A stretch of DNA of 64,000 bases from Saprospira grandis DSM 2844 (GTDB taxonomy: Bacteria; Bacteroidota; Bacteroidia; Chitinophagales; Saprospiraceae): contig NZ_JH719942.1 in assembly GCF_000275825.1 (NCBI RefSeq), positions 1,490,575 through 1,554,574 on the forward strand, given 5' to 3'. Below are positions 1-8,297 of this stretch, in pieces; position 1 is the stretch's first letter; every line of letters starts with the position of its first letter. Below the pieces are notes generated by a model. That model made no database searches, was not told the DNA's origin, and worked only from the letters and a program-made list of their open reading frames with translations. The position numbers and the translations under genes were made by a program.

Positions 1-114
1 GATGTGCAGCAGTGCGGCGAAGCCGCAGACCAAGGCCGTCAGGCCGCAGGGCCGAGCGAACAGCGAGCTGCGAAACGTAGCGCCGACGAGCGAAGCGAGG
101 CGGAGGCCCCAAAA
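1..114 (-). repeat. GC-rich modular repeat, subfamily A, copy 1 (cut by window edge)
   Basis: This is the reverse-oriented form of the family, ending in GGCCCCAAAA at 105-114. Its 114 bases are identical to positions 218-331, so the two copies form a direct duplication with a 217-bp period. The outer end lies outside the window. Confidence 0.85.
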
Positions 115-126
115 CAGCAGCGAACC

Positions 127-182
127 CCAAAGCGACAACAAGCCCTTTAGGGCGCAGTTCGACGACCGAAGGGAGTAACCGA
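127..182. repeat. Module C of the GC-rich repeat family
   Basis: This stretch (CCCCAAAGCGACAACAAGCC followed by a TTTAGGGCG-type stem and GAAGGGAGTAACC) recurs almost unchanged inside the long repeat at 12617-12672 and, in reverse orientation and more diverged, around 40287-40330 and 40387-40432. It behaves as an optional insert of the repeat family. Confidence 0.7.
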
Positions 183-189
183 TGCGCAG

Positions 190-331
190 CAGTGGCCCGA
201 AGGGCCACAGGCCTAGCGATGTGCAGCAGTGCGGCGAAGCCGCAGACCAAGGCCGTCAGGCCGCAGGGCCGAGCGAACAGCGAGCTGCGAAACGTAGCGC
301 CGACGAGCGAAGCGAGGCGGAGGCCCCAAAA
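190..331 (-). repeat. GC-rich modular repeat, subfamily A, copy 2
   Basis: This is a complete reverse-oriented copy. It includes the outer GGCCC/GGGCC hairpin (about 193-206), the conserved GGCCTAGCGATG linker (210-221) and the GGCCCC end. That end stops 1 bp from the stop codon of the neighbouring reverse-strand gene, so the sense strand of that gene reads stop-CTTTTGGGGCC. Confidence 0.85.
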
Positions 332-332
332 G

Positions 333-1931
333 CTACCACAATTTATAACGAACGGCCAACTGCCAGCCCCAAAACAAGCGCTGTTCCCAATCGCCTTGTT
401 TTTTTTGCCAGAGCAACTGCTGCCCCAAAGCCTGGCTAGCTTCTATATTTTGCTGAACAAAATTGAGTTCGGGCCCCGTGAGCAGCTCCAGCCCTGGCCC
501 CAAAGAATGAGAAAAAAGGGCTCGTAACTGCAACAAATGCCCCTGTCTATTGGTCCAATCGGGCCCCTCTTGTAAGCTATAAGCCAGTAATTCGGGCTGC
601 AAATAATAGCCTTTTTCCATGGGCAGGCGGCAGCCCAAGCCAAAGCCCCAGAGCCAAATCGGTTGATCTAGGCGCTGGCCAATTTCATAAATTGTATAAA
701 AGCGGGGGTGGCCAATTTGCAGACTTTGCTGGGCGTGCAAAGCGGCAGAGCCTCCTAGACTGATGCGGTTGTAGCCTCCTTTTTTGTAGATATTGAGCAG
801 ACCGATGCCTAGGCCAGCAGCAGCCGTATCGCAAATATTCAAGAGGCCCAACTGGCAGCCCTGCAAATGGCCCGTATAGTTGATGCTGCCTAACTGCAAG
901 CCCTGCAGGCTATCTGTATCATTGAGGCCCAAACTGAGTTGGCAGCCCTGCAATTTGGGCGCCCGATTATAGTAGCCGCCCAGCTGCGCATGCGCATTGG
1001 ACCGGCTATAATTGAAGAGGCCTGCCAACTGCAAACTATTGGCCGCATAGCCTTGGCCCAAGGCCAAATTTCCGAAAAGCGCAAACTGCGAGCCCGACAA
1101 GCTGCTATCGACTCGATTTAGGCCCAAAGAAAGCTGGCTTCCATAAAGCCTAGCCGTCTGATTGTAGAAACCAGCGGCCTGCAAGCCCATTAGTTCCCCC
1201 TTCACCTGATTGGCCAAAAGTGCAAACTGAAAGCCCATAGCAGACTCCTCGACTCGGCTAGCGCCCAAGCTCAGCTGCAGGCCCAAAAGCTGTCGGCGGC
1301 GGCCCCAACCAATATCTAGCGCTAACACCTGCGCCTTGACGGCCTGCTCCTCGGCTGTACCAAAAAAAGACAGCTGAAAAATGGACAACTCCTCTAAAAA
1401 CTGACGTTCTAGGGCCTCCTTCCAAAGCGCTCCCCAGTCGACCAAAATGCCTTGGGCTTGAGGTTGGGCATCTAAAGAAATCAGTAAGCCCTCGCTATAA
1501 AGAGGCGGTAAAACCACCGAACTCAGGCGGATTTTGGGAGGCAGTGGGCGGCTATAAGGTAGAGGCGACTGTGGGGCTAGGGCTTGTTGTTTTGGGGCCA
1601 AAACGGGGGCGGCCAAGCTCCATTGTTCCTTGGGCGTACTATCCTTAAGGGCCCAGAGCTGACCTAGCTTTTGGTAGGCCAAATTATTCTTCCCCAATAA
1701 ATCGACTAGGGCCGTATCTAAGGGCAAATTATTGGCCCTATGAAAAATAGCTTTGGCCAAAGTCAAGCGACCTTGGCCATAGGCAAAGCGCAATCCATAA
1801 GACTGCTCCAATTCAACTAAGACTTCCTTTAAAGTTTCTCCCTTAAAGTCCCATTGAGCTCGCTGCCCCAAAATAAAAAGCGGCAGACTGCCCAAGAAAA
1901 ACAGCAAAAGGAAGCGGGCAAATAAACGCAT
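333..1931 (-). CDS. STN-domain protein with surface-repeat region (LA_2272-like)
   Basis: Exported protein of 532 residues with an N-terminal signal peptide ending near LFILGQ. Residues about 25-95 resemble the short STN domain found at the N terminus of secretins and FecA-type transducers. A Pro/Gln-rich linker follows. From about residue 195 to 395 come repeated units of the form GxQLSLGLN / GLQLGSIN, like the LA_2272 surface-repeat family, and then a beta-rich C terminus. It lies 19 bp downstream of fecR and is probably the last gene of the sigma/anti-sigma operon, which suggests it is an envelope partner of that pathway. It is not a TonB receptor, because plug and barrel are absent. The domain calls come from pattern recognition; the molecular function is unknown. 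Confidence 0.8.
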   Translation of the reverse strand: MRLFARFLLLFFLGSLPLFILGQRAQWDFKGETLKEVLVELEQSYGLRFAYGQGRLTLAKAIFHRANNLPLDTALVDLLGKNNLAYQKLGQLWALKDSTPKEQWSLAAPVLAPKQQALAPQSPLPYSRPLPPKIRLSSVVLPPLYSEGLLISLDAQPQAQGILVDWGALWKEALERQFLEELSIFQLSFFGTAEEQAVKAQVLALDIGWGRRRQLLGLQLSLGASRVEESAMGFQFALLANQVKGELMGLQAAGFYNQTARLYGSQLSLGLNRVDSSLSGSQFALFGNLALGQGYAANSLQLAGLFNYSRSNAHAQLGGYYNRAPKLQGCQLSLGLNDTDSLQGLQLGSINYTGHLQGCQLGLLNICDTAAAGLGIGLLNIYKKGGYNRISLGGSAALHAQQSLQIGHPRFYTIYEIGQRLDQPIWLWGFGLGCRLPMEKGYYLQPELLAYSLQEGPDWTNRQGHLLQLRALFSHSLGPGLELLTGPELNFVQQNIEASQALGQQLLWQKKQGDWEQRLFWGWQLAVRYKLW

Positions 1932-1950
1932 GACAATACATTAAAAGGCT

Positions 1951-2970
1951 TTAATCTAAAGCAGAAGTACAGGCTGCTCCAGAGAGCAAATAGGTTTTAT
2001 CGGCTACTTTTTTCACTGATAAATTGAGGGTAAAGCTAACTGCTTGTAGGACCTCCTCCACCTTAGGTGACTTAAAGCTGCCATTAAAAAGGCATTGGCC
2101 CAAAGCTTCGTCTTCAAACTCTAGATGCACTCCATATTTTTGTTCTACATCTTGGCGCAAATCGGCTAGGGCAAAATCCTTATAATTTAGGAGGCCATCT
2201 CGCCAATAGGTAGGATTGACAGGGCTTTTCAGTTTGGCCCTTTTGTCTTTATAATTATAATAAACGGCCTCTCCTTTTTCCAGAACGTACTCCTCTCCTT
2301 CTGGGCTGCGGTAGCGGACCTTTCCTGTGCTTACCGACAGGCACATTTCGCTTTCATTTTCATAGGCCCGAACATTAAAGCTAGTGCCCAGCACTTCTAA
2401 TTGTCCAGCTTTGGCAATTTGCAAAACGAAGGGATGTTCTAGATCTCGGTTAATCTCAAAAAAGGCCTCTCCGGCCAAAAGCTCTACCTCTCTACGATCT
2501 TGGAAGCGATCGGGATAGCGGAGTTTACTCTTTTTATTGAGGAAAATGATGCTACCATCGGGCATTTGCAAATTGCGGCTATCTTGGGCCTCTAGTTCTA
2601 GCCAATTGAGCTCGGCCACCGCTTCTGATTTCCAGTTAAAGCTACCGGTTCCATAAAGGACAAAAACCACCAGCAGCAAGCTAGCGGCTACAGCCGTCAG
2701 ATTGGTATAGCGTTGCCAAAAGGTTTTTTTCGGTCTTCTTTGCTGTAGCTTTTGCTGTAGCTGCAGCCAAACCTCTGCTTGGCTGCTGGGGGGCAAGTCT
2801 GCTTCTGGCAGGCTCCAAATGCGCCCTAGCTCGGCTTGTAGGGCCTGATGTTCTTTTGAAGCGGCCAGCCATTCGGCCAGGGCTTCTTCCTCTTCTTTTG
2901 CTAAGCAATTTTGGACGTCCTTGGCTAGTAAGGACCATGGAATATCTTCGCCATTGTATAATGTTGCCAT
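1951..2970 (-). CDS. FecR-family anti-sigma factor
   Basis: Protein of 339 residues with the typical Bacteroidota FecR layout. A cytoplasmic helical N terminus (about 1-85) would bind the sigma factor. One membrane helix spans about residues 91-109 (LTAVAASLLLVVFVLYG). A periplasmic FecR beta domain covers about 130-225 and includes GTSFNVRAYE. A C-terminal DUF4974-like domain covers about 265-335. By family knowledge it holds the neighbouring ECF sigma factor inactive until an envelope signal is transmitted. It sits 52 bp downstream of the sigma gene and 19 bp upstream of the STN protein, and all three are on one strand. No TonB receptor adjoins this set, unlike the classical arrangement. 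Confidence 0.9.
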   Translation of the reverse strand: MATLYNGEDIPWSLLAKDVQNCLAKEEEEALAEWLAASKEHQALQAELGRIWSLPEADLPPSSQAEVWLQLQQKLQQRRPKKTFWQRYTNLTAVAASLLLVVFVLYGTGSFNWKSEAVAELNWLELEAQDSRNLQMPDGSIIFLNKKSKLRYPDRFQDRREVELLAGEAFFEINRDLEHPFVLQIAKAGQLEVLGTSFNVRAYENESEMCLSVSTGKVRYRSPEGEEYVLEKGEAVYYNYKDKRAKLKSPVNPTYWRDGLLNYKDFALADLRQDVEQKYGVHLEFEDEALGQCLFNGSFKSPKVEEVLQAVSFTLNLSVKKVADKTYLLSGAACTSALD

Positions 2971-3022
2971 ATTATTCTTGAATCTAATTTGGGGCTCTGC
3001 CTTTGGTTTATTGCTGGATGTC

Positions 3023-3625
3023 TTAGAAGAACTTAGCCCCTATGCTAGAACAAACTTTAACAATAAAGAGCGCCAAAGGCAAGTAGGGGCTCAATAATTT
3101 GCGCATTACCTTTAGGGCCTTGCCCATTTGGTTCTCTACGGTTTTTACCGAGATATTCATGCTCTCTCCAATTTCCTTATAAGAGAGTCCATCAAATCGG
3201 CTAAGAACAAAGACAGAGCGACAGCGAGGCGGCAAACTCTTAATCGCTTTATTTAGGGCCTGCTTCAATTCTTTTTCTGCATAAACTGCTTCTGCATCGG
3301 CAGTTGGGGCTGCGGCCAGATCGTGTTGGTCCTCTATATCTTCTATAAAGTACTTTTTGTGCTTGCGCAAATGGCCCAAGGCCTCATTTACCGCCATCCG
3401 ACGCAAATAAGGCCCTATTGGTCCACGTATATTCAGCTTTTCTCGCTTTTCCCAAAGTTTGAGGAAGACCTCTTGAGAGAGGTCTTCAGCCGTAGCTTTA
3501 TTTTGCAACATCCGATAAATAATGCGGTATATCGACTGATAATGCTGCTCAAAAATGGCCTTGAGGGCCAGCTCTTGGCCCATACTCAATTGCTCTAGCA
3601 AAAGTATTTCGCGATCTGTATTCAT
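3023..3625 (-). CDS. ECF-type RNA polymerase sigma-70 factor
   Basis: Protein of 200 residues. Region 2 lies at about 25-65 (LSQEVFLKLWEKREKL) and region 4 at about 126-181 (LPPRCRSVFVLSRFDGLSYK, then the recognition helix ISVKTVENQ). The length and motifs fit the Bacteroidota-expanded ECF family that is usually paired with FecR. The C terminus carries an extra hydrophobic stretch of about 20 residues (LPLALFIVKVCSSIGAKF), which is unusual and might associate with the membrane. It probably directs transcription of its own fecR/STN operon, and possibly others. Confidence 0.92.
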   Translation of the reverse strand: MNTDREILLLEQLSMGQELALKAIFEQHYQSIYRIIYRMLQNKATAEDLSQEVFLKLWEKREKLNIRGPIGPYLRRMAVNEALGHLRKHKKYFIEDIEDQHDLAAAPTADAEAVYAEKELKQALNKAIKSLPPRCRSVFVLSRFDGLSYKEIGESMNISVKTVENQMGKALKVMRKLLSPYLPLALFIVKVCSSIGAKFF

Positions 3626-3648
3626 GCTCGCTCCCTAAATGGTTTGGC

Positions 3649-4122
3649 CTAGGATAATTTCTCCATGGCCTTCAAAATCTGCTCTGTGTGTTCTGCAGTT
3701 TTGGGGCGCTTAAATACTTTTAAAATGACGCCCTCTCCATCTATGATGAAGGTGGTCCGCAATACCCCTAGTTTGATTTTGCCATACATGTTTTTCTCGC
3801 CCCAGGTCCCATAAGCTTCCATAATGACTTTTTCCTCATCGGCAATCAATGGAAAGGGCAGGCTATATTTTTCAATAAACTTCTGATGCGAGGCTTCGCC
3901 ATCGGGGCTTACGCCAACTACCGCATAGCCTTGTTCCAATAAAGCCTCATAGTTATCTCGGAGGTTGCAGGCTTCTTTGGTACAACCAGGGGTGTCGTCT
4001 TTGGGATAAAAGTATAAAATCAGGGTTTTGCCCGAAAAATCGGCCAAGCTGATGCTTTTCCCACTCTGATCTTTGCCCTCAAAGTTAGGGGCCTTATCTC
4101 CTGCTTTTAATGTAACAGCCAT
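3649..4122 (-). CDS. bcp: Thioredoxin-dependent thiol peroxidase (BCP-type peroxiredoxin)
   Basis: Protein of 157 residues, the normal length for BCP/PrxQ. The peroxidatic cysteine is C47 in the motif DDTPGCTKEAC, and C52 is the likely resolving cysteine five residues later. By family knowledge it reduces hydrogen peroxide and alkyl hydroperoxides in the cytoplasm using thioredoxin. It lies 41 bp downstream of the ferredoxin gene and 23 bp upstream of the sigma factor, so it may be part of one long transcript. Confidence 0.95.
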   Translation of the reverse strand: MAVTLKAGDKAPNFEGKDQSGKSISLADFSGKTLILYFYPKDDTPGCTKEACNLRDNYEALLEQGYAVVGVSPDGEASHQKFIEKYSLPFPLIADEEKVIMEAYGTWGEKNMYGKIKLGVLRTTFIIDGEGVILKVFKRPKTAEHTEQILKAMEKLS

Positions 4123-4163
4123 TTTGTTTCTTGTTTTTGTTTTCCAAAATAAACGTAGATTCC

Positions 4164-4490
4164 TTACTCCTCTGCTGCGGCCAAGCGCACCAGCAAGCCC
4201 TCTAGATTGGGCCGCAACTGGATTTGACAGCCCAAACGACTATTGTCCTCCACAAAAAAGGCTTGGTCCAGCATATCTTCTTCATCATCAGAGGGCTCAT
4301 TCAATTCATGATCGCTCTCTATATACATATGGCAGCTTGCACAAAGCGCCATCCCCCCACAGGTCCCTTCTACAGGCAATTCATAGGCCTTGCAAAGCTC
4401 CATCATGTTCATATTCATATCGGTGGGGGCATCCAGTTCATGGGCCTGCCCATTTCGGTCAATCACCGTTACTTTGATTGTATCTGACAT
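4164..4490 (-). CDS. 2Fe-2S ferredoxin (adrenodoxin/fdx type)
   Basis: Small electron carrier of 108 residues. The cluster ligands are C44, C50, C53 and C88, a C-x5-C-x2-C-x34-C spacing typical of vertebrate-type/ISC ferredoxins, seen in GTCGGMALCASCHMY and RLGCQI. An extra cysteine is present at C33. The acidic composition fits docking to redox partners. It is the first gene of the reverse-strand run ending at 333. The partner enzyme cannot be told from this context. Confidence 0.93.
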   Translation of the reverse strand: MSDTIKVTVIDRNGQAHELDAPTDMNMNMMELCKAYELPVEGTCGGMALCASCHMYIESDHELNEPSDDEEDMLDQAFFVEDNSRLGCQIQLRPNLEGLLVRLAAAEE

Positions 4491-4506
4491 TTCTTTTTAT
4501 TTTTTT

Positions 4507-4627
4507 GGGGCCTCCTGCCTGCGGCAGGCGCTACGCTTTGGGGCTCGCAGGTCTGCTCGGCCCTGCGGGCTCCACTTCGTTCCGCCCTGGGTCTGGCCTG
4601 ACGGCCACCCCGCCGCATCGCTAGGCC
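4507..4627 (+). repeat. GC-rich modular repeat, subfamily A, copy 3
   Basis: Forward copy from GGGGCCTCC to CATCGCTAGGCC, preceded by a T-tract. Its first stem is CCTGCC/GGCAGG. The GGGG end faces the ferredoxin start codon 16 bp away. Confidence 0.85.
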
Positions 4628-4691
4628 AACAGCCGCAAAGTTAGGCTTTTGTTCGCATTCTAAAAATCTAGCTTCAGCTTTTATGCTTTTA

Positions 4692-5897
4692 CTAGGAGTT
4701 TGCCTTTCTCCATTGGTAGTAAAATAGCAGCCCTAAAGAGATAATGGCCCAGGCGGCTAGTCCCCAAATATAGCTCCCCAAAGGAAAGAGGAAATAAAGG
4801 GCCAAGGGAGTAGCGAGCAGCCGTAAATACTCGGAGGGCAAGCCCCATTTTTTGAGGTCCAATAAGCCGCCCAAATTGCCTAGTGCCCAAAGTATGACAA
4901 CATTTAAAGCCAAAAGTTTAGGCCAATCCAACTGACTTTCAACCATCAGAAAGACCGTGGCCCCCAAAAGGATAATGACATATTGTATGAGCACATAAAT
5001 GGGTAAAAAGGGCGGCAGGGGGGGATTATATTTCTCGGTCTTTTGTCGGTCTACTGCGGGCACCTTTTGCTGCCCGCCCATATCTTCAGGTAGCCAGCCC
5101 GGCCGCTCTACCCAAAGCCGCAGACGGTCTTTCCAACGAGGCATTTGCCCCGCCGCCGCCCATAAATCGGCATAATAATCAAAATTGGCCCAAATGGGAT
5201 TATATGTAGCTAAGGGCTTAGTTACGCCATAGACCACCTCGGCTTTTTCGGGCTCAAAGGTGCCAAACCAACGGTCAAATAAAATGAGGGTGCCCCCATG
5301 GTTTTTATCAATATACTCTGGATTGCGGCCATGATGCGCCCGATGATGAGAAGGCGTATTAAAGACATACTCAAACCAAGCGGGCATTTTGCGAATGGCC
5401 TCCGTATGAATCCAAAATTGGTATAAGGTCTGAAAGGTCCCAATGATAAAAAAGGGAACAGGATCAAAACCCAAAAAGGCCAAGGGCCAGTAAAAAACGG
5501 TCGAAAAAACGCCCTGAAATGCACTTTGGCGCAAAGCCACCGACAAATTATAGTCCTCACTTTGATGATGCACCACATGCGCCCCCCAAAAGCTATTGAT
5601 TTCATGTGAATAGCGATGAAACCAATAATAAAAGAAGTCGATCAAAATAAATAGTAGGATATAGCTGGCCCAATGATTTGGTACCGATAATAAGCGCCAG
5701 TGCTCATAAATATAAACATAGCTGCCCAGGCCAATAATTTTGATAAACACCCCAGTGACCTGTTGTCCTACTCCACAACTAATATTGGCTACAGTATCGC
5801 CCAAGCGATACAACTGTTGTTGACTAAAATAGCCAATCAATAGCTCTATTCCAATAAGCAAGAAAAATACTGGAATTGCATAAATCATGATGTCCAT
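4692..5897 (-). CDS. Sterol desaturase / fatty acid hydroxylase family membrane protein
   Basis: Integral membrane di-iron enzyme of 401 residues. Histidine clusters expected to bind two irons are visible: HRYSH (94-98), HVVHH (107-111) and HHRAHH (184-189), with a further H164. Hydrophobic helices lie at the N terminus and between and after the clusters, and the final 100 residues add several more helices. By family knowledge it hydroxylates or desaturates a lipid C-H bond; the substrate cannot be told. It is a monocistronic-looking gene flanked by two GC-rich repeats. Confidence 0.88.
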   Translation of the reverse strand: MDIMIYAIPVFFLLIGIELLIGYFSQQQLYRLGDTVANISCGVGQQVTGVFIKIIGLGSYVYIYEHWRLLSVPNHWASYILLFILIDFFYYWFHRYSHEINSFWGAHVVHHQSEDYNLSVALRQSAFQGVFSTVFYWPLAFLGFDPVPFFIIGTFQTLYQFWIHTEAIRKMPAWFEYVFNTPSHHRAHHGRNPEYIDKNHGGTLILFDRWFGTFEPEKAEVVYGVTKPLATYNPIWANFDYYADLWAAAGQMPRWKDRLRLWVERPGWLPEDMGGQQKVPAVDRQKTEKYNPPLPPFLPIYVLIQYVIILLGATVFLMVESQLDWPKLLALNVVILWALGNLGGLLDLKKWGLPSEYLRLLATPLALYFLFPLGSYIWGLAAWAIISLGLLFYYQWRKANS

Positions 5898-5937
5898 AAG
5901 GCAATAGTTTAGCGATGAGGATAACTATGGGTTCCTA

Positions 5938-6079
5938 CAGGCGGCAAAGCCGCCGCAGGCCCAGCGCTGCGGAGCGGGTGGCCCGCAGGGCCAGACCCAG
6001 CGGGCGAAGCCCGCGCAGGGCCGAACAGACCTGTGAGCCCCGCAGCATAGCGGCGGCCAGCTTGCTGGCCGCGGGCCCC
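5938..6079 (-). repeat. GC-rich modular repeat, subfamily A, copy 4
   Basis: Reverse copy. Its stems are GGCGGC/GCCGCC, GCGGGC/GCCCGC and GCGGCCAGC/GCTGGCCGC. The GGCCCC end lies 8 bp from the stop codon of the 6088-6810 gene. Confidence 0.85.
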
Positions 6080-6087
6080 AAATTATC

Positions 6088-6810
6088 TTACTGCATGATA
6101 AATATGGCCGCAGAAACCTCAAAAATGAGGTTATAGACCTTTTGTTCTTGGCTCATAATGGCATTTCCGTTTTGGTCTACCGTGCCCGTAGAGTAGCCAG
6201 CGGGCACAAAAACCTGCCGTGTAATATCGGGGCTAATGCTGGCCTCTAAGCGCAGGCCCAGGCCAGAATCGGGCAAGCGCAAATCATAGCCGCCCGCCAA
6301 TTTCACGCCCAAAAGCGCTCTGTTAACGCCCTCTACCCCAAAGCCCACTAATTGGTAGTCCATGGTGTATTCGGCCCGCAAACCGAGGAGAAAATAAAGA
6401 CGATCTCGCTCTTCGGGGCCAGTTAGATAATTCTTTTTGAAGGCGCCTAAAAGGGTTAAATTGTGAAACTCATTGGCGGGGACCTTGCTGCCGCCCACAA
6501 ACATATTGCGGAAACTACTGCCCTTTTTATGGTAGCCCAGGGCAAAGAGATAAGAAGTTTGTTGGCCATTTTCTGCGGCCCCCAAACTTTCGATAAACAG
6601 GCCCGTATGATAAGCCATCAAGGCATTTCGCTGAAAGTTATTCCAGTTTTGGGTGGCTACCGTTCCGCCCCCATAAAGGCCATAATAAAAGCCTCCGCTC
6701 TGCTGCTCCTCCTCTTCTTCTTGGGCCAAAAGCGCTGAGGAACTGCCCAAAAGGGCAAACAATAATAATAGATATTGGGCAAAGGCTAGCCCTATAATTG
6801 ATCTTCTCAT
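6088..6810 (-). CDS. Predicted outer-membrane beta-barrel protein, function unknown
   Basis: Protein of 240 residues. A signal peptide (about 1-29, ending LLAQ) is followed by an acidic EEEEEQQ stretch and then alternating hydrophobic/glycine strands (YYGLYGGGTVATQ, LYFLLGLRAEYTMDY, GVKLAGGYDLR, LGLRLEASISPDI) typical of a small outer-membrane barrel. No catalytic motif is visible. It is separated from the upstream yceI gene by a strong terminator, so it probably has its own promoter. Similarity to PorT-type porins is possible but unproven. Confidence 0.75.
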   Translation of the reverse strand: MRRSIIGLAFAQYLLLLFALLGSSSALLAQEEEEEQQSGGFYYGLYGGGTVATQNWNNFQRNALMAYHTGLFIESLGAAENGQQTSYLFALGYHKKGSSFRNMFVGGSKVPANEFHNLTLLGAFKKNYLTGPEERDRLYFLLGLRAEYTMDYQLVGFGVEGVNRALLGVKLAGGYDLRLPDSGLGLRLEASISPDITRQVFVPAGYSTGTVDQNGNAIMSQEQKVYNLIFEVSAAIFIMQ

Positions 6811-6849
6811 TGGCTAATTTTTTTTACAAAATAAGCCTTTTTTGTGGAG

Positions 6850-6890
6850 CAGCAAAAATAGAAAAGGCCCGAGGATGCTCCTCGGACCTT
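6850..6890 (-). terminator. Intrinsic terminator of the YceI gene
   Basis: On the reverse strand, AAGGTCCGAGGA and TCCTCGGGCCTT pair around a GCA loop with one G-U pair. A T-rich tract (TTCTATTTTT) follows. It starts 10 bp after the yceI stop codon. Confidence 0.85.
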
Positions 6891-6899
6891 AAAGAAAAC

Positions 6900-7412
6900 T
6901 TATTGCTCGATATGCAAAAAGAGCGTCAACTTGTTGGCTAGGGTCCAACTGCTGCCCCCCACCTCAAAATCTCTGCGGTTAATTTGCAGCTCGGTATCAA
7001 AAACCGTTTTGCCGTTCTTTTCACTAACCTTCACCTCAAAAACGACCTTTTTGCTCACATTCTTAATTTTCAGATTGCCCGCAATCTTTAGGCGGTTGGC
7101 CGAGACCTCGCTAACCGCCGTCGACTGAAAGCTCATTTCTGGATAAGTATCCACCTCAAAAAAGTCTTCATTGCGCAAATGCTTATCTCTGGCGTTGTTG
7201 TCGGTGTCTATAGATTTGACCTGAATGCTGCCATTAAAATAGCTTTGCCTAGGCACTTTTTTATCATATTTGATCTCGGTCTTGAAATCGGAAAAAGAGC
7301 CCGGCACCGTAAAGCCCGCATTCTTAATTTTAAATGTAACAGTCGATTGAGCTGTTAGGCTTGTAGCGAAGAGCAGCATGCTCAAACTTATCCATAGTTG
7401 TTTCATAGTCAA
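6900..7412 (-). CDS. YceI-like periplasmic lipid-binding protein
   Basis: Exported protein of 170 residues with a signal peptide ending SLTAQ. The body fits the YceI fold: VTFKIKNAGFTVPGSFSDF near the N terminus, RDKHLRNEDFFEVDTYPEMS in the middle, GNLKIKNVSKKVVFEV, and a final strand region. Members are lipocalin-like barrels that bind isoprenoid-type lipids in the periplasm; the ligand here is unknown. It follows the 7436-8146 gene by 23 bp and shares its direction, so the two are probably cotranscribed. Confidence 0.85.
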   Translation of the reverse strand: MTMKQLWISLSMLLFATSLTAQSTVTFKIKNAGFTVPGSFSDFKTEIKYDKKVPRQSYFNGSIQVKSIDTDNNARDKHLRNEDFFEVDTYPEMSFQSTAVSEVSANRLKIAGNLKIKNVSKKVVFEVKVSEKNGKTVFDTELQINRRDFEVGGSSWTLANKLTLFLHIEQ

Positions 7413-7435
7413 TTAAATTTGGAAGGGAAAAAATC

Positions 7436-8146
7436 TTAGAAGGGACGATAATAGAAGGCCAAAAAGCCTAAAATCGCCTTATGCCGAAAGCGGTCGTTGT
7501 CTTCAGTTAGTTTTTCATCTGACTGAAATTCGACAAAAGTCATATTCAGGCCGCCACGAACACCCAGTTTTTCAGTGATGTCATAGGCAACATAAAACTC
7601 CGAAACCAATTGCCCAATGTCATTATCGCCAATGAGCAAAACAGAAGGGGTAGTAGGGCGGCCAGTTTGGTTAATGGCATACTGACCATTATTATCAGTA
7701 CTTGTAAAAACGCCTGTTGTTTCTTTGCCAAAACCAAAGCCCAAAACATCAATATTAAAGCCCGCCTTGAGCTTGGGCGTAATCAAGTAGCCAACATGCA
7801 AAGAGGCGGCCAAAGCGGCACTAAAGGGCTTGTCCACCAACATACTATCAATCAAATCATCTTTGGTCAGTTTGTAGGGAGCCGTCGTATAGAGCAATTG
7901 ATCGCTGGCCCCAAAGGCCGAAAACCGAAGGCCATAGCCCAATAATAATCGACGGTTTTTGAGCAGGGCATGCTCTCGCTGAAAAGAAAGGGCGTTAATA
8001 TAAAGCGTACTCTCCGAGGCAGAGCCCGCCCCTATGGCAAGGTCCAAGCTGTTATAGATCTTGGGCAGCTCTTCGGCTTGCCCCCAGCTTTTTGGGCCGA
8101 TAAAAAGGGCCATTAACAGGCCCAAGGCCATCATCCAGTTTTTCAT
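7436..8146 (-). CDS. Exported protein of unknown function, probable outer-membrane barrel
   Basis: Protein of 236 residues with a signal peptide (MALGLLMALFIGPKSWGQ). Repeated amphipathic strands (LDLAIGAGSASESTLYINAL, LLLGYGLRFSAFG, KLGVRGGLNMTFVEF, GFLAFYYRPF) and a terminal aromatic residue are typical of outer-membrane beta-barrels. No enzyme motif is seen. It is upstream of and probably cotranscribed with the YceI gene. Confidence 0.75.
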   Translation of the reverse strand: MKNWMMALGLLMALFIGPKSWGQAEELPKIYNSLDLAIGAGSASESTLYINALSFQREHALLKNRRLLLGYGLRFSAFGASDQLLYTTAPYKLTKDDLIDSMLVDKPFSAALAASLHVGYLITPKLKAGFNIDVLGFGFGKETTGVFTSTDNNGQYAINQTGRPTTPSVLLIGDNDIGQLVSEFYVAYDITEKLGVRGGLNMTFVEFQSDEKLTEDNDRFRHKAILGFLAFYYRPF

Positions 8147-8225
8147 AAGGTATTGATTTAGATAAGAAGCTGTTGATTAGAACGACAATATATACAATCA
8201 AAGTAAAAAATTGTTGTATATACAT

Positions 8226-8264
8226 CAAAAAAAGCCTAACTCCTTTCATATAAAAAGAGTTAGG
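8226..8264 (-). terminator. Intrinsic terminator of hutI
   Basis: On the reverse strand, CCTAACTC pairs with GAGTTAGG and is followed by CTTTTTTT. It lies about 35 bp beyond the hutI stop codon. Confidence 0.85.
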
Positions 8265-8297
8265 TCCAATAAACCAATGAAGATCTAGTACTTTTGC

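Noticed and set aside
182-527. Small Arg/Ala/Pro-rich open frames inside the GC-rich repeats (here and at most other copies)
   Set aside because: They translate the stems and linkers in arbitrary frames, differ in frame between copies, and arise from the high GC content.
3023-3625. Housekeeping sigma factor
   Set aside because: Only regions 2 and 4 are present and the gene adjoins fecR, so it is an ECF factor.
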